A stretch of DNA of 64,000 nt. Source: an uncultured Phycisphaerales bacterium (GTDB taxonomy: Bacteria > Planctomycetota > Phycisphaerae > WQYP01). Location: assembly GCA_903845195.1 (NCBI GenBank), contig CAIMWO010000087.1, positions 1-64,000 of the forward strand. The letters are read 5' to 3'. Below are positions 1 to 8,500 of this stretch, one piece after another. A model generated the notes under the pieces. The model worked only from the letters and a program-made list of their open reading frames with translations, ran no database searches and had not been told where the DNA came from. Position numbers and translations under genes: made by a program. How positions within the stretch are numbered: position 1 is the first letter of the stretch; the number at the start of each line of letters is the position of its first letter.

Positions 1-151
1 TCCAGCTCCGTGAGCGTGCAATTCTCCGCATGAGGTTGTGGCGGCCTCCGTGCCATGCACAGAGTTCACCATATTCTTCGCGATTGCGCAAGTGTATAAC
101 GCGGAAAACTTTTGGCAGATGCTCTAATTCTGACAAATTTTCTGACAAACT

Positions 152-195
152 ACCGGGAAAACACCGGGAAATGACCGGGAGGCGACCGGGAACCT
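152..195 (+). repeat. four 11-bp direct repeats (ACCGGGA units)
   Basis: Four consecutive 11-bp units each begin ACCGGGA (152, 163, 174, 185) with variable last bases. A second pair of TCTGACAAA words, at 129 and 141, lies just upstream. Spacing close to one helical turn puts all copies on one face of the DNA, as in iteron or integrase arm-site arrays. The 11-bp period does not fit codons, so a protein repeat is unlikely. Confidence 0.7.
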
Positions 196-268
196 TTGGC
201 GCGCAACTCCAGTCAGCAGCGATAATAGCCTGTGTTTTCAAGGGTTTTAGTGAAGTGCCTGGGTACCA

Positions 269-309
269 TCACACCCGTAAGGTCGCAGGTTCGAGCCCTG
301 CAACGCCCA
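269..309 (+). tRNA. tRNA-Val(CAC) 3' half, probable attachment-site remnant
   Basis: From the anticodon loop to the discriminator base this reads as a tRNA 3' half: U33 followed by anticodon CAC, the 3' anticodon strand CCGTA, a 5-nt variable loop, a perfect T-stem (GCAGG at 285-289 with CCTGC at 297-301) around a TTCGAGC loop, then acceptor AACGCCC and discriminator A309. The 5' half (an acceptor strand GGGCGTT, the D-arm and the 5' anticodon strand) is absent upstream. That is what remains when an element integrates at a tRNA 3' end. It is not an intact tRNA gene; CCA is not encoded. Confidence 0.75.
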
Positions 310-396
310 ATTTCCTTAGCATGTTATTTGCGATGTTCTGAAAGAGCGAGGTGAAGCCGCCGGGCTGTGGGTTTCGCGTTTTTGCGGGGCCGCAAC

Positions 397-1134
397 TTAC
401 CGGCCGAGGGTGTCGGGGGCCATGTCTTCGAGTTTGAAATCTTCGCGGCGGGTGATTTTTTCGAGTTTGCCGTCGCGGATCCAGCAGACGCGGTTGGAAC
501 TGGCGAGCATTTTGTGGTCGTGGGTGGAGCAAATGATGGTGACGCCGTCGTCGCTGTTGAGTTTTTTGAGGATTTCGATGATCTCGGTGCCGGTGCGTGT
601 GTCGAGGTTGCCGGTGGGTTCGTCGGCGAGGATGACGTCGGGAGTGTTGGCCAGGGCGCGGGCGATGGCGACGCGTTGCTGCTGGCCGCCGGAGAGTTCG
701 AAGGGCTTGTGATCGAGGCGTTCTCCGAGGCCGACCTTGGTGAGGACCTGTGCGGCTTTTTCGTGGGCCTCGCGCTTGGGGACGCCGGAGAACATGATCG
801 GTAGCATGACGTTCTGGACGGCGGACATGACCTGGACGAGATTGTAGGTTTGAAAGATGTAGCCGATCTTGTTGCAACGGATCCAGGATTGCTGGGATTC
901 GGAGAGGTCGAAGAGCGATTGGCCTTCGAAGAAGACGCGGCCTTCGGTGGGCATATCGAGTGCGCCGATCTGGTTGAAGAAGGTGGATTTTCCGGAGCCG
1001 GAGGGGCCCATGATGGAGATGAACTCGCTGCGATGGATTTCGAGGCTGATGCCTTTAAGCGCCCAGACTTCCTCGTTGCCCATGCGATAACGCTTCTTGA
1101 CGTTGTCGGCTTGAATGATGATGTCGTCGGCCAT
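397..1134 (-). CDS. ABC transporter ATP-binding protein (MacB/LolD type), copy 1
   Basis: A 245-residue nucleotide-binding subunit of the MacB/LolD/FtsE class, which powers FtsX-type permeases. Seen: Walker [10 protein letters not shown] at 43-51, Q-loop Gln95, signature LSGGQQQ at 147-153, Walker B with DEPTGNLD from 171, and H-loop His205. I chose the ATG at 1134 (protein begins MADD) because GGAG sits 5 bases upstream; an in-frame TTG at 1158 overlaps the previous gene's stop and is less likely. It is the last gene of the seven-gene operon and close to the ATPase at 1565-2344, with the PqqD-like gene between them. Its permease is either the FtsX protein at 2356 or the giant fusion at 5532; sequence alone does not say which. 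Confidence 0.93.
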   Translation of the reverse strand: MADDIIIQADNVKKRYRMGNEEVWALKGISLEIHRSEFISIMGPSGSGKSTFFNQIGALDMPTEGRVFFEGQSLFDLSESQQSWIRCNKIGYIFQTYNLVQVMSAVQNVMLPIMFSGVPKREAHEKAAQVLTKVGLGERLDHKPFELSGGQQQRVAIARALANTPDVILADEPTGNLDTRTGTEIIEILKKLNSDDGVTIICSTHDHKMLASSNRVCWIRDGKLEKITRREDFKLEDMAPDTLGR

Positions 1135-1154
1135 AGCGACTCCGGAATAGGGAC

Positions 1155-1562
1155 TCAATGTCCCGGTTGGTAATTCTCAATCTGCAGGAGAATCATGTTG
1201 CGTAGCATGAGGGTGCGGGTGAATTTGAGGACGGCGGTACGGGCCTCTTCGGTGGAGCATTTGAAGTGGGTAGCGAAGGCGTCAGCGATGTTGTCGAGGT
1301 TTTTGGTTCCGTCTACCTGTCGCCAGTAGAAGCTGCCGCAGGCGTCGAGATTGAGCCGGGCGGAGTATTTGAAGCCGACCATGCGGCTGATGCGGCGTGT
1401 GAGGGAGCCTTTGGGCTGGATTCTGCGGCGAAGCTGGATGAGGCCGAGATTGTCGGCGCCGTGATCGATGTCGCCGGGAATCAAGGGGATCGCCGCCAGG
1501 GGATTGCGCGCGGGGATCGCGGCGCTGGGCGGAATCGGTTTTTGGCGGCGGGTCAGACGCAT
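1155..1562 (-). CDS. PqqD-like small protein between two ABC ATPases
   Basis: The 135-residue product has a core at about 66-128 that reads like the PqqD superfamily: ARLNLDACGSFYWRQVDG, then a THF/EEA helix pair and a final helix with LML and MILLQ. PqqD proteins are winged-helix peptide-binding domains, usually RiPP recognition elements that hand a precursor peptide to a radical-SAM enzyme. The first 60 residues are an Arg/Pro-rich extension that I do not recognise. The gene starts 2 bp after the upstream ATPase stop and sits inside a transporter operon with no radical-SAM gene or obvious precursor. Its role may be to recognise a peptide for export or sensing. The PqqD fold is likely; the function is unknown. 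Confidence 0.75.
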   Translation of the reverse strand: MRLTRRQKPIPPSAAIPARNPLAAIPLIPGDIDHGADNLGLIQLRRRIQPKGSLTRRISRMVGFKYSARLNLDACGSFYWRQVDGTKNLDNIADAFATHFKCSTEEARTAVLKFTRTLMLRNMILLQIENYQPGH

Positions 1563-1564
1563 GG

Positions 1565-2344
1565 TCAGTGCACCTCGCCTTTGGAGAAGTCGATTTCGGA
1601 GGGGTGTGCGGTTTTGACGATGACGCCGTCGGCGATCCAGACGATGCGGTCGGATTTTTGGAGCATTTTGAGGTCATGGGTGGCGGAGACGATGGTGACG
1701 TTGAGTTCGACCTTGAGTTTGGCGAGGAGGTCGATCATTTCTTCGCCGGTGCGGAGGTCGAGGTTGGCGGTGGGTTCATCGGCGAGGATGATTTCAGGGG
1801 AGTTGGCCAGAGCGCGGGCGATGGCGCAGCGTTGCTGCTGGCCACCGGAGAGTTCAGCGGGTTTGTGTAGTGCGCGATGGCCGAGGCCGACGAGTTTGAG
1901 GATGTGCAGTCCCTTGTCGCGGGCTTCCTCGCTTTCGAGGCCGGCGAAGGCCATGGGGAGGGTGACGTTTTCGAGGCAGGTCATGACCTGGATGAGGTTG
2001 TAGGACTGAAAGATGTAGCCGATGGTGCGGCAGCGGAGCCAGGCGAGTTCGTTGTGATCGAGCTGGGCGACGTCGACCTGGTTGATGTAGACCTTGCCGG
2101 AGCTTGGTTTGGAGAGTCCGCCGATGGCGTTGAAGAGGGTGGATTTTCCGGAGCCAGACGGACCCATGATGGAAAGGTATTCGCCTTGGAAGATATCGAG
2201 GGTGGCGCCGCGGAGGGCATGGACTTCCTGGGTGCCCATGCGGTAGACCTTTTTGACATCGACGGCGCGAATGATGGTGCGGCGTTGTCCGGCCGCAGGT
2301 TCGGCGAAGAGGTCAGCGAGTTTTTCTTGAGCGGTCAGAGACAT
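1565..2344 (-). CDS. ABC transporter ATP-binding protein (MacB/LolD type), copy 2
   Basis: A 259-residue ATPase, paralogous to the one at 397-1134. Seen: Walker [10 protein letters not shown] at 61-69, Q-loop Gln113, signature LSGGQQQ at 165-171, Walker B ending DE at 189-190 with PTANLD after it, and H-loop His223. It has about 20 more N-terminal residues than copy 1. The ATG at 2344 is preceded by AGGTG at good spacing; a longer in-frame extension upstream would run into the permease gene and is rejected. It starts 11 bp after the FtsX permease stop, so it is the most natural ATPase partner for that permease. Confidence 0.93.
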   Translation of the reverse strand: MSLTAQEKLADLFAEPAAGQRRTIIRAVDVKKVYRMGTQEVHALRGATLDIFQGEYLSIMGPSGSGKSTLFNAIGGLSKPSSGKVYINQVDVAQLDHNELAWLRCRTIGYIFQSYNLIQVMTCLENVTLPMAFAGLESEEARDKGLHILKLVGLGHRALHKPAELSGGQQQRCAIARALANSPEIILADEPTANLDLRTGEEMIDLLAKLKVELNVTIVSATHDLKMLQKSDRIVWIADGVIVKTAHPSEIDFSKGEVH

Positions 2345-2355
2345 CAGACACCTGA

Positions 2356-3402
2356 TTAAATATTGGATCGCAGAGCGGCGGCCGGCACCATGCGCGAGGC
2401 GAAGCGTGCGGGGTAGACCGCGGCGACCATGGAGAGCAAAACGCCGACGACGAGGGAAAACAACCCGTAAATTCCCAGCGTTCCCCAGGAGAGCGATGAG
2501 AACACCATTCCGAAGCCGTAACTCGAGGAGTAGAGGAGGACGGGGAAAAGGATGCCGAAGGCGACGCCGAGGAGTGCGCCCATGGTGCCGATGAGGGTGG
2601 ATTCGATGAGGAAGAGGCGGCGGATGAAGCTGGAGAGTGCGCCGAGGCATTTCATGGTGCCGATTTCGCGGAAGCGTTCGGTGACGCTCATGAGCATGGA
2701 GTTGGAGATGCCAATGACGGTGACCAGGAGGGAGACGACGATGATCCAGATGGAGCGGGCGCGTTCGCGTTTTTCAGCGGCGGCAAGGCTGACTTTTTCA
2801 TCGGCGCGGAGTTCGCGGCTGAGGGTGACGAGGGTGCCGCCGGCGAAGGTCTGGGTGGCCGAGGTGTTGGGGCGCGTGATGGCGATGACTTTCTGACGGG
2901 CGGGGGCCAGAACGGCGGACCAATCGACGGCTGAGGAATCGCCATCGCCGACGACGATCACGGCGCTGGCGTCTTTGGCGACAGCGGGCAGATCGACGAC
3001 GTCGGCGTCTTTGGGCGCTGGGAGCGATTTGTTCAACAGGGTCCACTGAAGCCGCGTCAGGCCCTGCTCGCGAATCGTCTGCAGGAAGCGGGTTTCCAGC
3101 GGGTTCAAGGGGCCGGCCTGGATGACGCCGAGGGTGCGTTCGTGGAGCGGGCCGGTATCGGCGGTGAGGAAGCTGAGCATGCGAACGAGTTCGGTGCGGG
3201 TTTTTTCTTCATCGCTGACGCCCTGGGTGACGAGCTGCGTCGTGAGAATCGACATAAGGAAGGCAATGCCCAGCGCCACACCGAGGATCGTGACAATCGA
3301 TCGGCCCAGGCGGATGCGGATGCCTTGGAGTACGACCTCCAAAGCGACCGAGACGGGCAGGGAGACCTGCTCGTGGATGGTTTGGTGTTGCGGAGTTGTC
3401 AT
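2356..3402 (-). CDS. FtsX/MacB-type ABC permease
   Basis: A 348-residue inner-membrane permease with the MacB/FtsX plan: TM1 at about 35-58, a periplasmic loop of about 150 residues, then three TM segments at about 217-240, 268-292 and 308-332. The motif TERFREIGTMKCLGA after TM2 is the family's conserved cytoplasmic coupling region. Such permeases with a LolD-like ATPase drive extrusion or mechanotransmission (lipoprotein release, peptide or toxin export) rather than classic import. The start is uncertain: ATG 3402 lacks a clear Shine-Dalgarno, and an in-frame TTG at 3423 has AGAGG too close. It lies between the OPT transporter (30 bp) and the ATPase (11 bp). Confidence 0.88.
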   Translation of the reverse strand: MTTPQHQTIHEQVSLPVSVALEVVLQGIRIRLGRSIVTILGVALGIAFLMSILTTQLVTQGVSDEEKTRTELVRMLSFLTADTGPLHERTLGVIQAGPLNPLETRFLQTIREQGLTRLQWTLLNKSLPAPKDADVVDLPAVAKDASAVIVVGDGDSSAVDWSAVLAPARQKVIAITRPNTSATQTFAGGTLVTLSRELRADEKVSLAAAEKRERARSIWIIVVSLLVTVIGISNSMLMSVTERFREIGTMKCLGALSSFIRRLFLIESTLIGTMGALLGVAFGILFPVLLYSSSYGFGMVFSSLSWGTLGIYGLFSLVVGVLLSMVAAVYPARFASRMVPAAALRSNI

Positions 3403-3432
3403 GGGACGCGTATCCAGTTTCAAATCCTCTGG

Positions 3433-5535
3433 TTAGAAGGGAGCGCTGGAAATAGCGCTCTGAATGAACCGCATGGCGATGGTGCTCATGCCGATAAGGC
3501 CGACGCCGGTGAAATAGCCGGCGCAGATTGTGGGCACCATGCGCAGAAAATTATCCGCGCCGAATTTTTTACCGAAGTAATAGCGGCCGATCAGCGCCCC
3601 AGCGAGCTCAAATATGATGGTGTGCGGCATACCTCCGCAGCCGCGGATCATGCCGTAGACCAGCATGACCGGCAATCCGAACATGTTAAGCACTGCGAAT
3701 GCGACGATGGTCACGGAGAAGCCGGTGCCGATCACAGTGGGGTGGATCGCCTGCATGAACTGGCTGTCCTTGATGTCGGCGGCGCGCTGGCCCGGCTGGC
3801 TGTAGGTGGAGGAATAGAGCAGGGCCATGTTTTTGGACTGGAGGGTCCACTGGACCTGGGCGGCGGGGAAGGCGGAGGAGGGGATGGGATCGGAGGCCCA
3901 GATGAAACCCCAGAAGACGAAGGAGAGGATGAAGCTGGTGGGGATGACGACGAGGTCGGTCTTGAGGAGGGACATGAAGTTGACGCCGGTGAGTTCGTTG
4001 ACGCGGAACTGCTGGGCCATGCCGCCGTAGTTTTCGATGGGGATGGGGGCCAGCCAGATGCCGACGCCTTTGGCACCGGAGAAGATGAAGGCGGTTTCGC
4101 GGACGAAGGGGATATCGACGCTTTGGCCGGAGATGCCGAGGAGTCGAGCGTTGACGTAGGAGATGAAGGGGTTGTAGATGAAGGCGAAGATGACGAGGAA
4201 GACGCGGAGCGTCGTATTCGGTGGCAGCAGGTAGTGGCAGAGGATGATGGTGGCGGTGGAGGCGAGGACGTAGCCGACGAGGCTGATCCAGAGGGGGAAA
4301 TCGCCGCGGCCCTTTTTGGGAGTGGCCCAGAGGTCTTTACGTTTTTCGGTGGAGAGGGTGTTTTTGCGGGAGCGGTTTTCCGCGAGGCGTTTGCGGACAT
4401 CGCGGATGGTTTGGAAGATCGAAACCGCGGCGATGCCCAGGCCGGTGCCGATGCCGAAGGAAATCCAGAAATCGACGCCATTGGCGAAGCTGGTGTTGAT
4501 GGTATCCATGCCGGGCTGCCAGCGTGTGAGTACGCCGTAGTGATGGAGCACCGGATTGAAAACCATCGTGGCGACAATGGCGATCGTGGTTCCGATCACG
4601 GCCCAGAAGGGAATGATCATGCCGATCAGGATGATGCCGGGATCGATAACCAAACCCGTGGGGGTTGCGGGGAGCACACCCTGGGTGATGTTGGTGGCGT
4701 CAAACCAGGGCTGGGGGAGGATGAAGATGGGCTTGTCGAAGAGCAGGCCGGTGATGGCCGGCACGCCGACCTGCAGCGCGCCAAAAAGTACGCCGAAGAA
4801 TACGCCCAGGGTAAACAATCGCCAGCGGTCGGACTTTTTGCGGAGGCCGGGCTTTTGTGCGACGAGGTCTTCTTCGTTGGCGGGTTTGGCGGGTTCATCC
4901 GCCTCGGCCATGGCCATGGCGCCCTGGGCGCTGATGGGGGCCATCGGGAAGGGAAGCTGTTCGATGTCGGAGGTGAGGCGGAAGAAGAAGTAGCCGAGGG
5001 TCCATTTGTTGATGAAGCCGATGACCGTCATCGCCGCCAGCAGGCCGATGGGGACGAGCCAGTCGGGATGGAAGAGGTTGCGTGAGACGATGGCGGGGCT
5101 ATCGGGGGAGGGGCTCCACCATGTGGGGAAGGCGCCGCGGAGGCCGGCATCGCGGACGGCGTCGCTGGTGACGAAGAAGGCGCGGAAGACGAAGCCTGCG
5201 AATGCGCCGCCGCCGGCCATCGCGCCGGCGGCCCAGAGGAGTACGACGAGCTCCTGTTTGCTGGGATTTTTCATGCTGCGGCGCATGATTTCGGCGAAGA
5301 GGATCACGGTGACCCACTGGGCGGCTGCGCCCATGCCGCCACCGGTCATGAGGCCGAGGTAGATGGACCCGGGCATCATGATCAGGCCGCAGAAGATGAC
5401 GCCGGCGACGGTGCTCCAGCCGAAGCCATCCTTGAACTCGGTGGGGGTTTCGAGCAGGTTGCGGTATTGGGCGAGCTCGGCGTCACCGAGGCTGAGTTTG
5501 GGTTTCTGTGCAACTGTTTCGGTGGTGGTGCTCAT
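3433..5535 (-). CDS. OPT family oligopeptide/metal-chelate transporter
   Basis: A 700-residue polytopic protein with about 14-16 hydrophobic segments. It carries the PFPMAPISAQGA stretch and the Gly-rich re-entrant type segments I associate with the OPT (oligopeptide transporter) superfamily. It also has a charged cytoplasmic loop at roughly 215-240 (EADEPAKPANEEDL). OPT proteins import small peptides or peptide-like metal chelates by proton coupling. Its ATG overlaps the stop of the 1717-residue gene in an ATGA, so the two are translationally coupled. Family assignment is from memory of motifs; the substrate is not readable from sequence. A peptide substrate fits the PqqD and peptidase-like neighbours. 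Confidence 0.78.
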   Translation of the reverse strand: MSTTTETVAQKPKLSLGDAELAQYRNLLETPTEFKDGFGWSTVAGVIFCGLIMMPGSIYLGLMTGGGMGAAAQWVTVILFAEIMRRSMKNPSKQELVVLLWAAGAMAGGGAFAGFVFRAFFVTSDAVRDAGLRGAFPTWWSPSPDSPAIVSRNLFHPDWLVPIGLLAAMTVIGFINKWTLGYFFFRLTSDIEQLPFPMAPISAQGAMAMAEADEPAKPANEEDLVAQKPGLRKKSDRWRLFTLGVFFGVLFGALQVGVPAITGLLFDKPIFILPQPWFDATNITQGVLPATPTGLVIDPGIILIGMIIPFWAVIGTTIAIVATMVFNPVLHHYGVLTRWQPGMDTINTSFANGVDFWISFGIGTGLGIAAVSIFQTIRDVRKRLAENRSRKNTLSTEKRKDLWATPKKGRGDFPLWISLVGYVLASTATIILCHYLLPPNTTLRVFLVIFAFIYNPFISYVNARLLGISGQSVDIPFVRETAFIFSGAKGVGIWLAPIPIENYGGMAQQFRVNELTGVNFMSLLKTDLVVIPTSFILSFVFWGFIWASDPIPSSAFPAAQVQWTLQSKNMALLYSSTYSQPGQRAADIKDSQFMQAIHPTVIGTGFSVTIVAFAVLNMFGLPVMLVYGMIRGCGGMPHTIIFELAGALIGRYYFGKKFGADNFLRMVPTICAGYFTGVGLIGMSTIAMRFIQSAISSAPF

Positions 5536-8500
5536 GCGACCTCCGCGGCAACATCAGTCGGTGCAGACATAACGGCCGTTTCAATTTGTTGGCGTGCCGC
5601 GTCGAAAAGACGTCCGCGTTCTTCGGGGCTTACGGCGCGCCAGTAGAGGAAATTCTTGCGAACCAGGCCGACGAAGCCTTCATTGAGGCGCATCCAGCTT
5701 TCGCGGGTGCCGGACAGGCGCGTGAGCTGGAGGCGGGCGATAAACTCGCCGGTTTCAGGATCGGTGGGCATACGGATGATGAGCTCCTGCGAGACGCCGA
5801 GGTCGAAGGGTTTGAGCCAGATGGTGGTGCGGATTTCGGGGATGAGGCCGGCGGAATCTTCGGTGGCGGCAAATTCGGGCTTGCCGGCGTGGAAGGTGCC
5901 GGTGCCGCCTTCGCCGTGATCCATGAAGATGCGGTTGAAAAATTCCAGCACGGCGATGCGATCTTTGCGGTCGAAGGTGAACGGAAGGGCGAAGGCGATA
6001 GCATCATCCTGGGCGGGCGGCAACGACCAGCCCTGGTCGTCCGCGGGGGTGGCGATTCTGCCGGCGGAACGCGCCGGGAAATATGTGGAGACGAACACGG
6101 CCACGGCCACGGCGATCGAGGCGAAGATCGTGTTGATGTTGGTAAAGGTCATCCGCATGCCGCCGGTCCACTGGTAACCGGTGACGGCTTCGAGTTCGGT
6201 CAAGGTTCTGCCGAGGCCCTGGCTGAGCAGGAAGCCCAGCACGGCGCCGACGACTGCGTAGACGAACGCCTCGGCGAAGAACATGAAGAAGACGTAACGG
6301 GGAGCGATGCCGACGGCGTTGTAGACGAAGATTTCATCCTTGCGCTCATAGACGCTGCCGCGCATCGTATTGAGCACCGTCAGTGCGGCGACCAGCAGCG
6401 GCACGAGCAAACCGGCCAGGCCGGCGAAGCTGGTGGCGCGGGCGAGTTGCCCGATGTACGCGATGCCATCGAGGCCGTAGTACGTTTCATTGCCGCTCTG
6501 TTCCAGTTGGGTATTGATGGCGGATTTGGCGTCCTTGTAGCCGAGGGCATTGAACTCCACCGCCACCGACGTCAGACGCGCCCCGGCATGGGCGGAGGAA
6601 AGCGTATCGAACGGACGGCTGGCGGCGAGAATGACGCGTTCGGGGGAAAGCTGCGGATCGTTCAGCGAGGCCAGCAACGAGCTGCCGGCCACCCGGGGAG
6701 TGGCGATGGCTTCGGCGTCGAAGGGCAGGAGATTGCGGCCGTCGAGATCGCGTGCCTCGGCCAGCGACGCGCCGGCGAAAATGCCCCAGACACTGCACAA
6801 TTTGCCGCAGACTTTGACCGTCGGCAGACCCGCGTTTACATCGCGAACGTTCAGCCCCAGATTGCCCGCCATCGATTCCGGCAACATGATGAGGATCGGA
6901 TCTTTCGTCGACATTTTTTCCGGCGGCGGCGGGAACCAGCCCCGATTGGTCAGCAGCTTGATCTTCTCCTGCAGCGGTTCACGGTTGGACAGAACCAGCA
7001 TCGAGTTGGCGATCACTTTTCTCGAGATGGCCATCGCGTCGGGCTGGGTGGCGGCTTGCGCGGCCGGGTCGTAAACGATATCGAGCTGCGGGTTATAGAC
7101 GACCTGATCCCACGTCCGTTCCCCGACATACATGGTCCGCGGCGCCACGGTATACATGTGTGCGTACTTGTTCTGCAACGCAAAGAAGTCGCCTTCGCCG
7201 ATGGGATAAAAGCTGTCGGGCTTGAGCAGGAATCCCTGGTAGGGCGCCTTGCCGACGGCCACGGCCTTTTCCTTCAAATCGCTGGTGACGCTGGTGAAGC
7301 AGATCATGGCGAACGTGATCAGCACCAGGGTGGCGCAGGTCAGTCCGGTACGCACCTTGCGGCGATGCATGTTGTTGAGGCCCAGCATGAAGGCGGTGCC
7401 GATGACGCCGAAGGTGTTGATTTCGGCGGCGGTCACCTTGCCGCGCTGCTTGCGGAGCTCATCGAGGTTTTCCTGGAACTTGCCGAAGAAGAGCATCGTG
7501 ATGCCGGCGGAAATCAGGAGGATCACAAATCCCAGGAGGATCATCAGAGACGAGCGGATCATCTCAAAGGCCGGATGCAGGAGCTTGAGCAGGGCGAAGA
7601 CGACCAGGATCACCATCGCCTGGGTGATGATCTGCTTGCGTACATCGGCAAAGCCGAAGACCAGTTTCTCGAAGAAGAACGCGAACGGCACGAGGAGCCC
7701 GAGGTACCAGAGCACGCCGATGACGGCCTCTGAAATGGCCCCGCGGAGCACCGGGTGATTCAGCGTCGAGTAGGTCACCGATTCCTGCGACAGCAGGGTG
7801 CGCTGGTGCTGGCTGATGCCGGGCTGCGTCGAGGCTTCCAGGCTTTCATGCGCCCGCTTCTCAAAGGCGACGACGCGCTCGTCGGCCATGTGGTGACGTT
7901 CTTGAAGTTCGAGGCGGCGATCGTCCACCTGCAGCATGGCGGAGGCCACGCGCTGGGGTATGTCGCGTATGAGCAATGAATCGGCGGCCAGGTAGCCGGG
8001 GCCGTCGATTTCCTTGTGCGGATCGAGCGGGTAATGCGTGGCGGCGATCGATTCGGTGCCCAGAAGAAATGCGCGGGTGGCCTGGGTGGAGGGGCTGTCG
8101 GCAGCGCCGGCCTTCAATTCCACGTAGAGGAACAGCTCGGGCTCGACGAAGGTGAGGCTTCCCTCTTCACCGCGGTATTTGTAGAAGCGGCTGAGGTCGG
8201 CCAGGCCGTCGCGCACAATCAGATCGACAGCGCCGTAAGCGGTGAGGGTCTGGGGATTGATGAGGTCGAGGATACCAACAGGTGCGGCGCGAAATACCAC
8301 GACGTTTACACTCAGTGCGCTGGTGCCCCATTGGCTGAAGTTATTGGACTTGTAGACGGATTGGCCGATGGACCCGTCATCCTTCATGTAACGGATGACG
8401 CCGTTGGGGCCGTAGCCGGCGATTTCCGGGGAGTAGGGCCAAACGACGTCGGTGGCCCAGAGGGGGCGTGAATAACGGCCATAGGGATCGGTGATGTCCA

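Larger units (their letters stand above)
1..396. other. intergenic left edge with integration-site remnant
   Basis: No convincing gene is visible. A frame open from base 3 runs through the repeat array and on through the tRNA fragment, so its translation is probably meaningless, although its middle could be the tail of an integrase gene that starts left of the window. The stretch holds a short GACAAA direct repeat, four 11-bp repeats and a tRNA-Val 3' half. The minus-strand operon ends at 397, and I see no clear intrinsic terminator for it here. Confidence 0.5.

Noticed and set aside
269-309. intact tRNA-Val gene
   Set aside because: No 5' acceptor, D-arm or 5' anticodon strand upstream, so only a 3' half. 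A group I intron reading was considered but no intron core was seen in 1-268.
3142-5085. 647-codon plus-strand frame opposite the OPT gene
   Set aside because: Composition (Asp/Glu/Gly-rich, His-rich) is typical of an antisense shadow of a GC-rich gene; no ribosome site or motif.
5508-7733. 741-codon plus-strand frame opposite the giant fusion
   Set aside because: Antisense shadow; the minus-strand frame has TM segments, FtsX motifs and operon overlaps.
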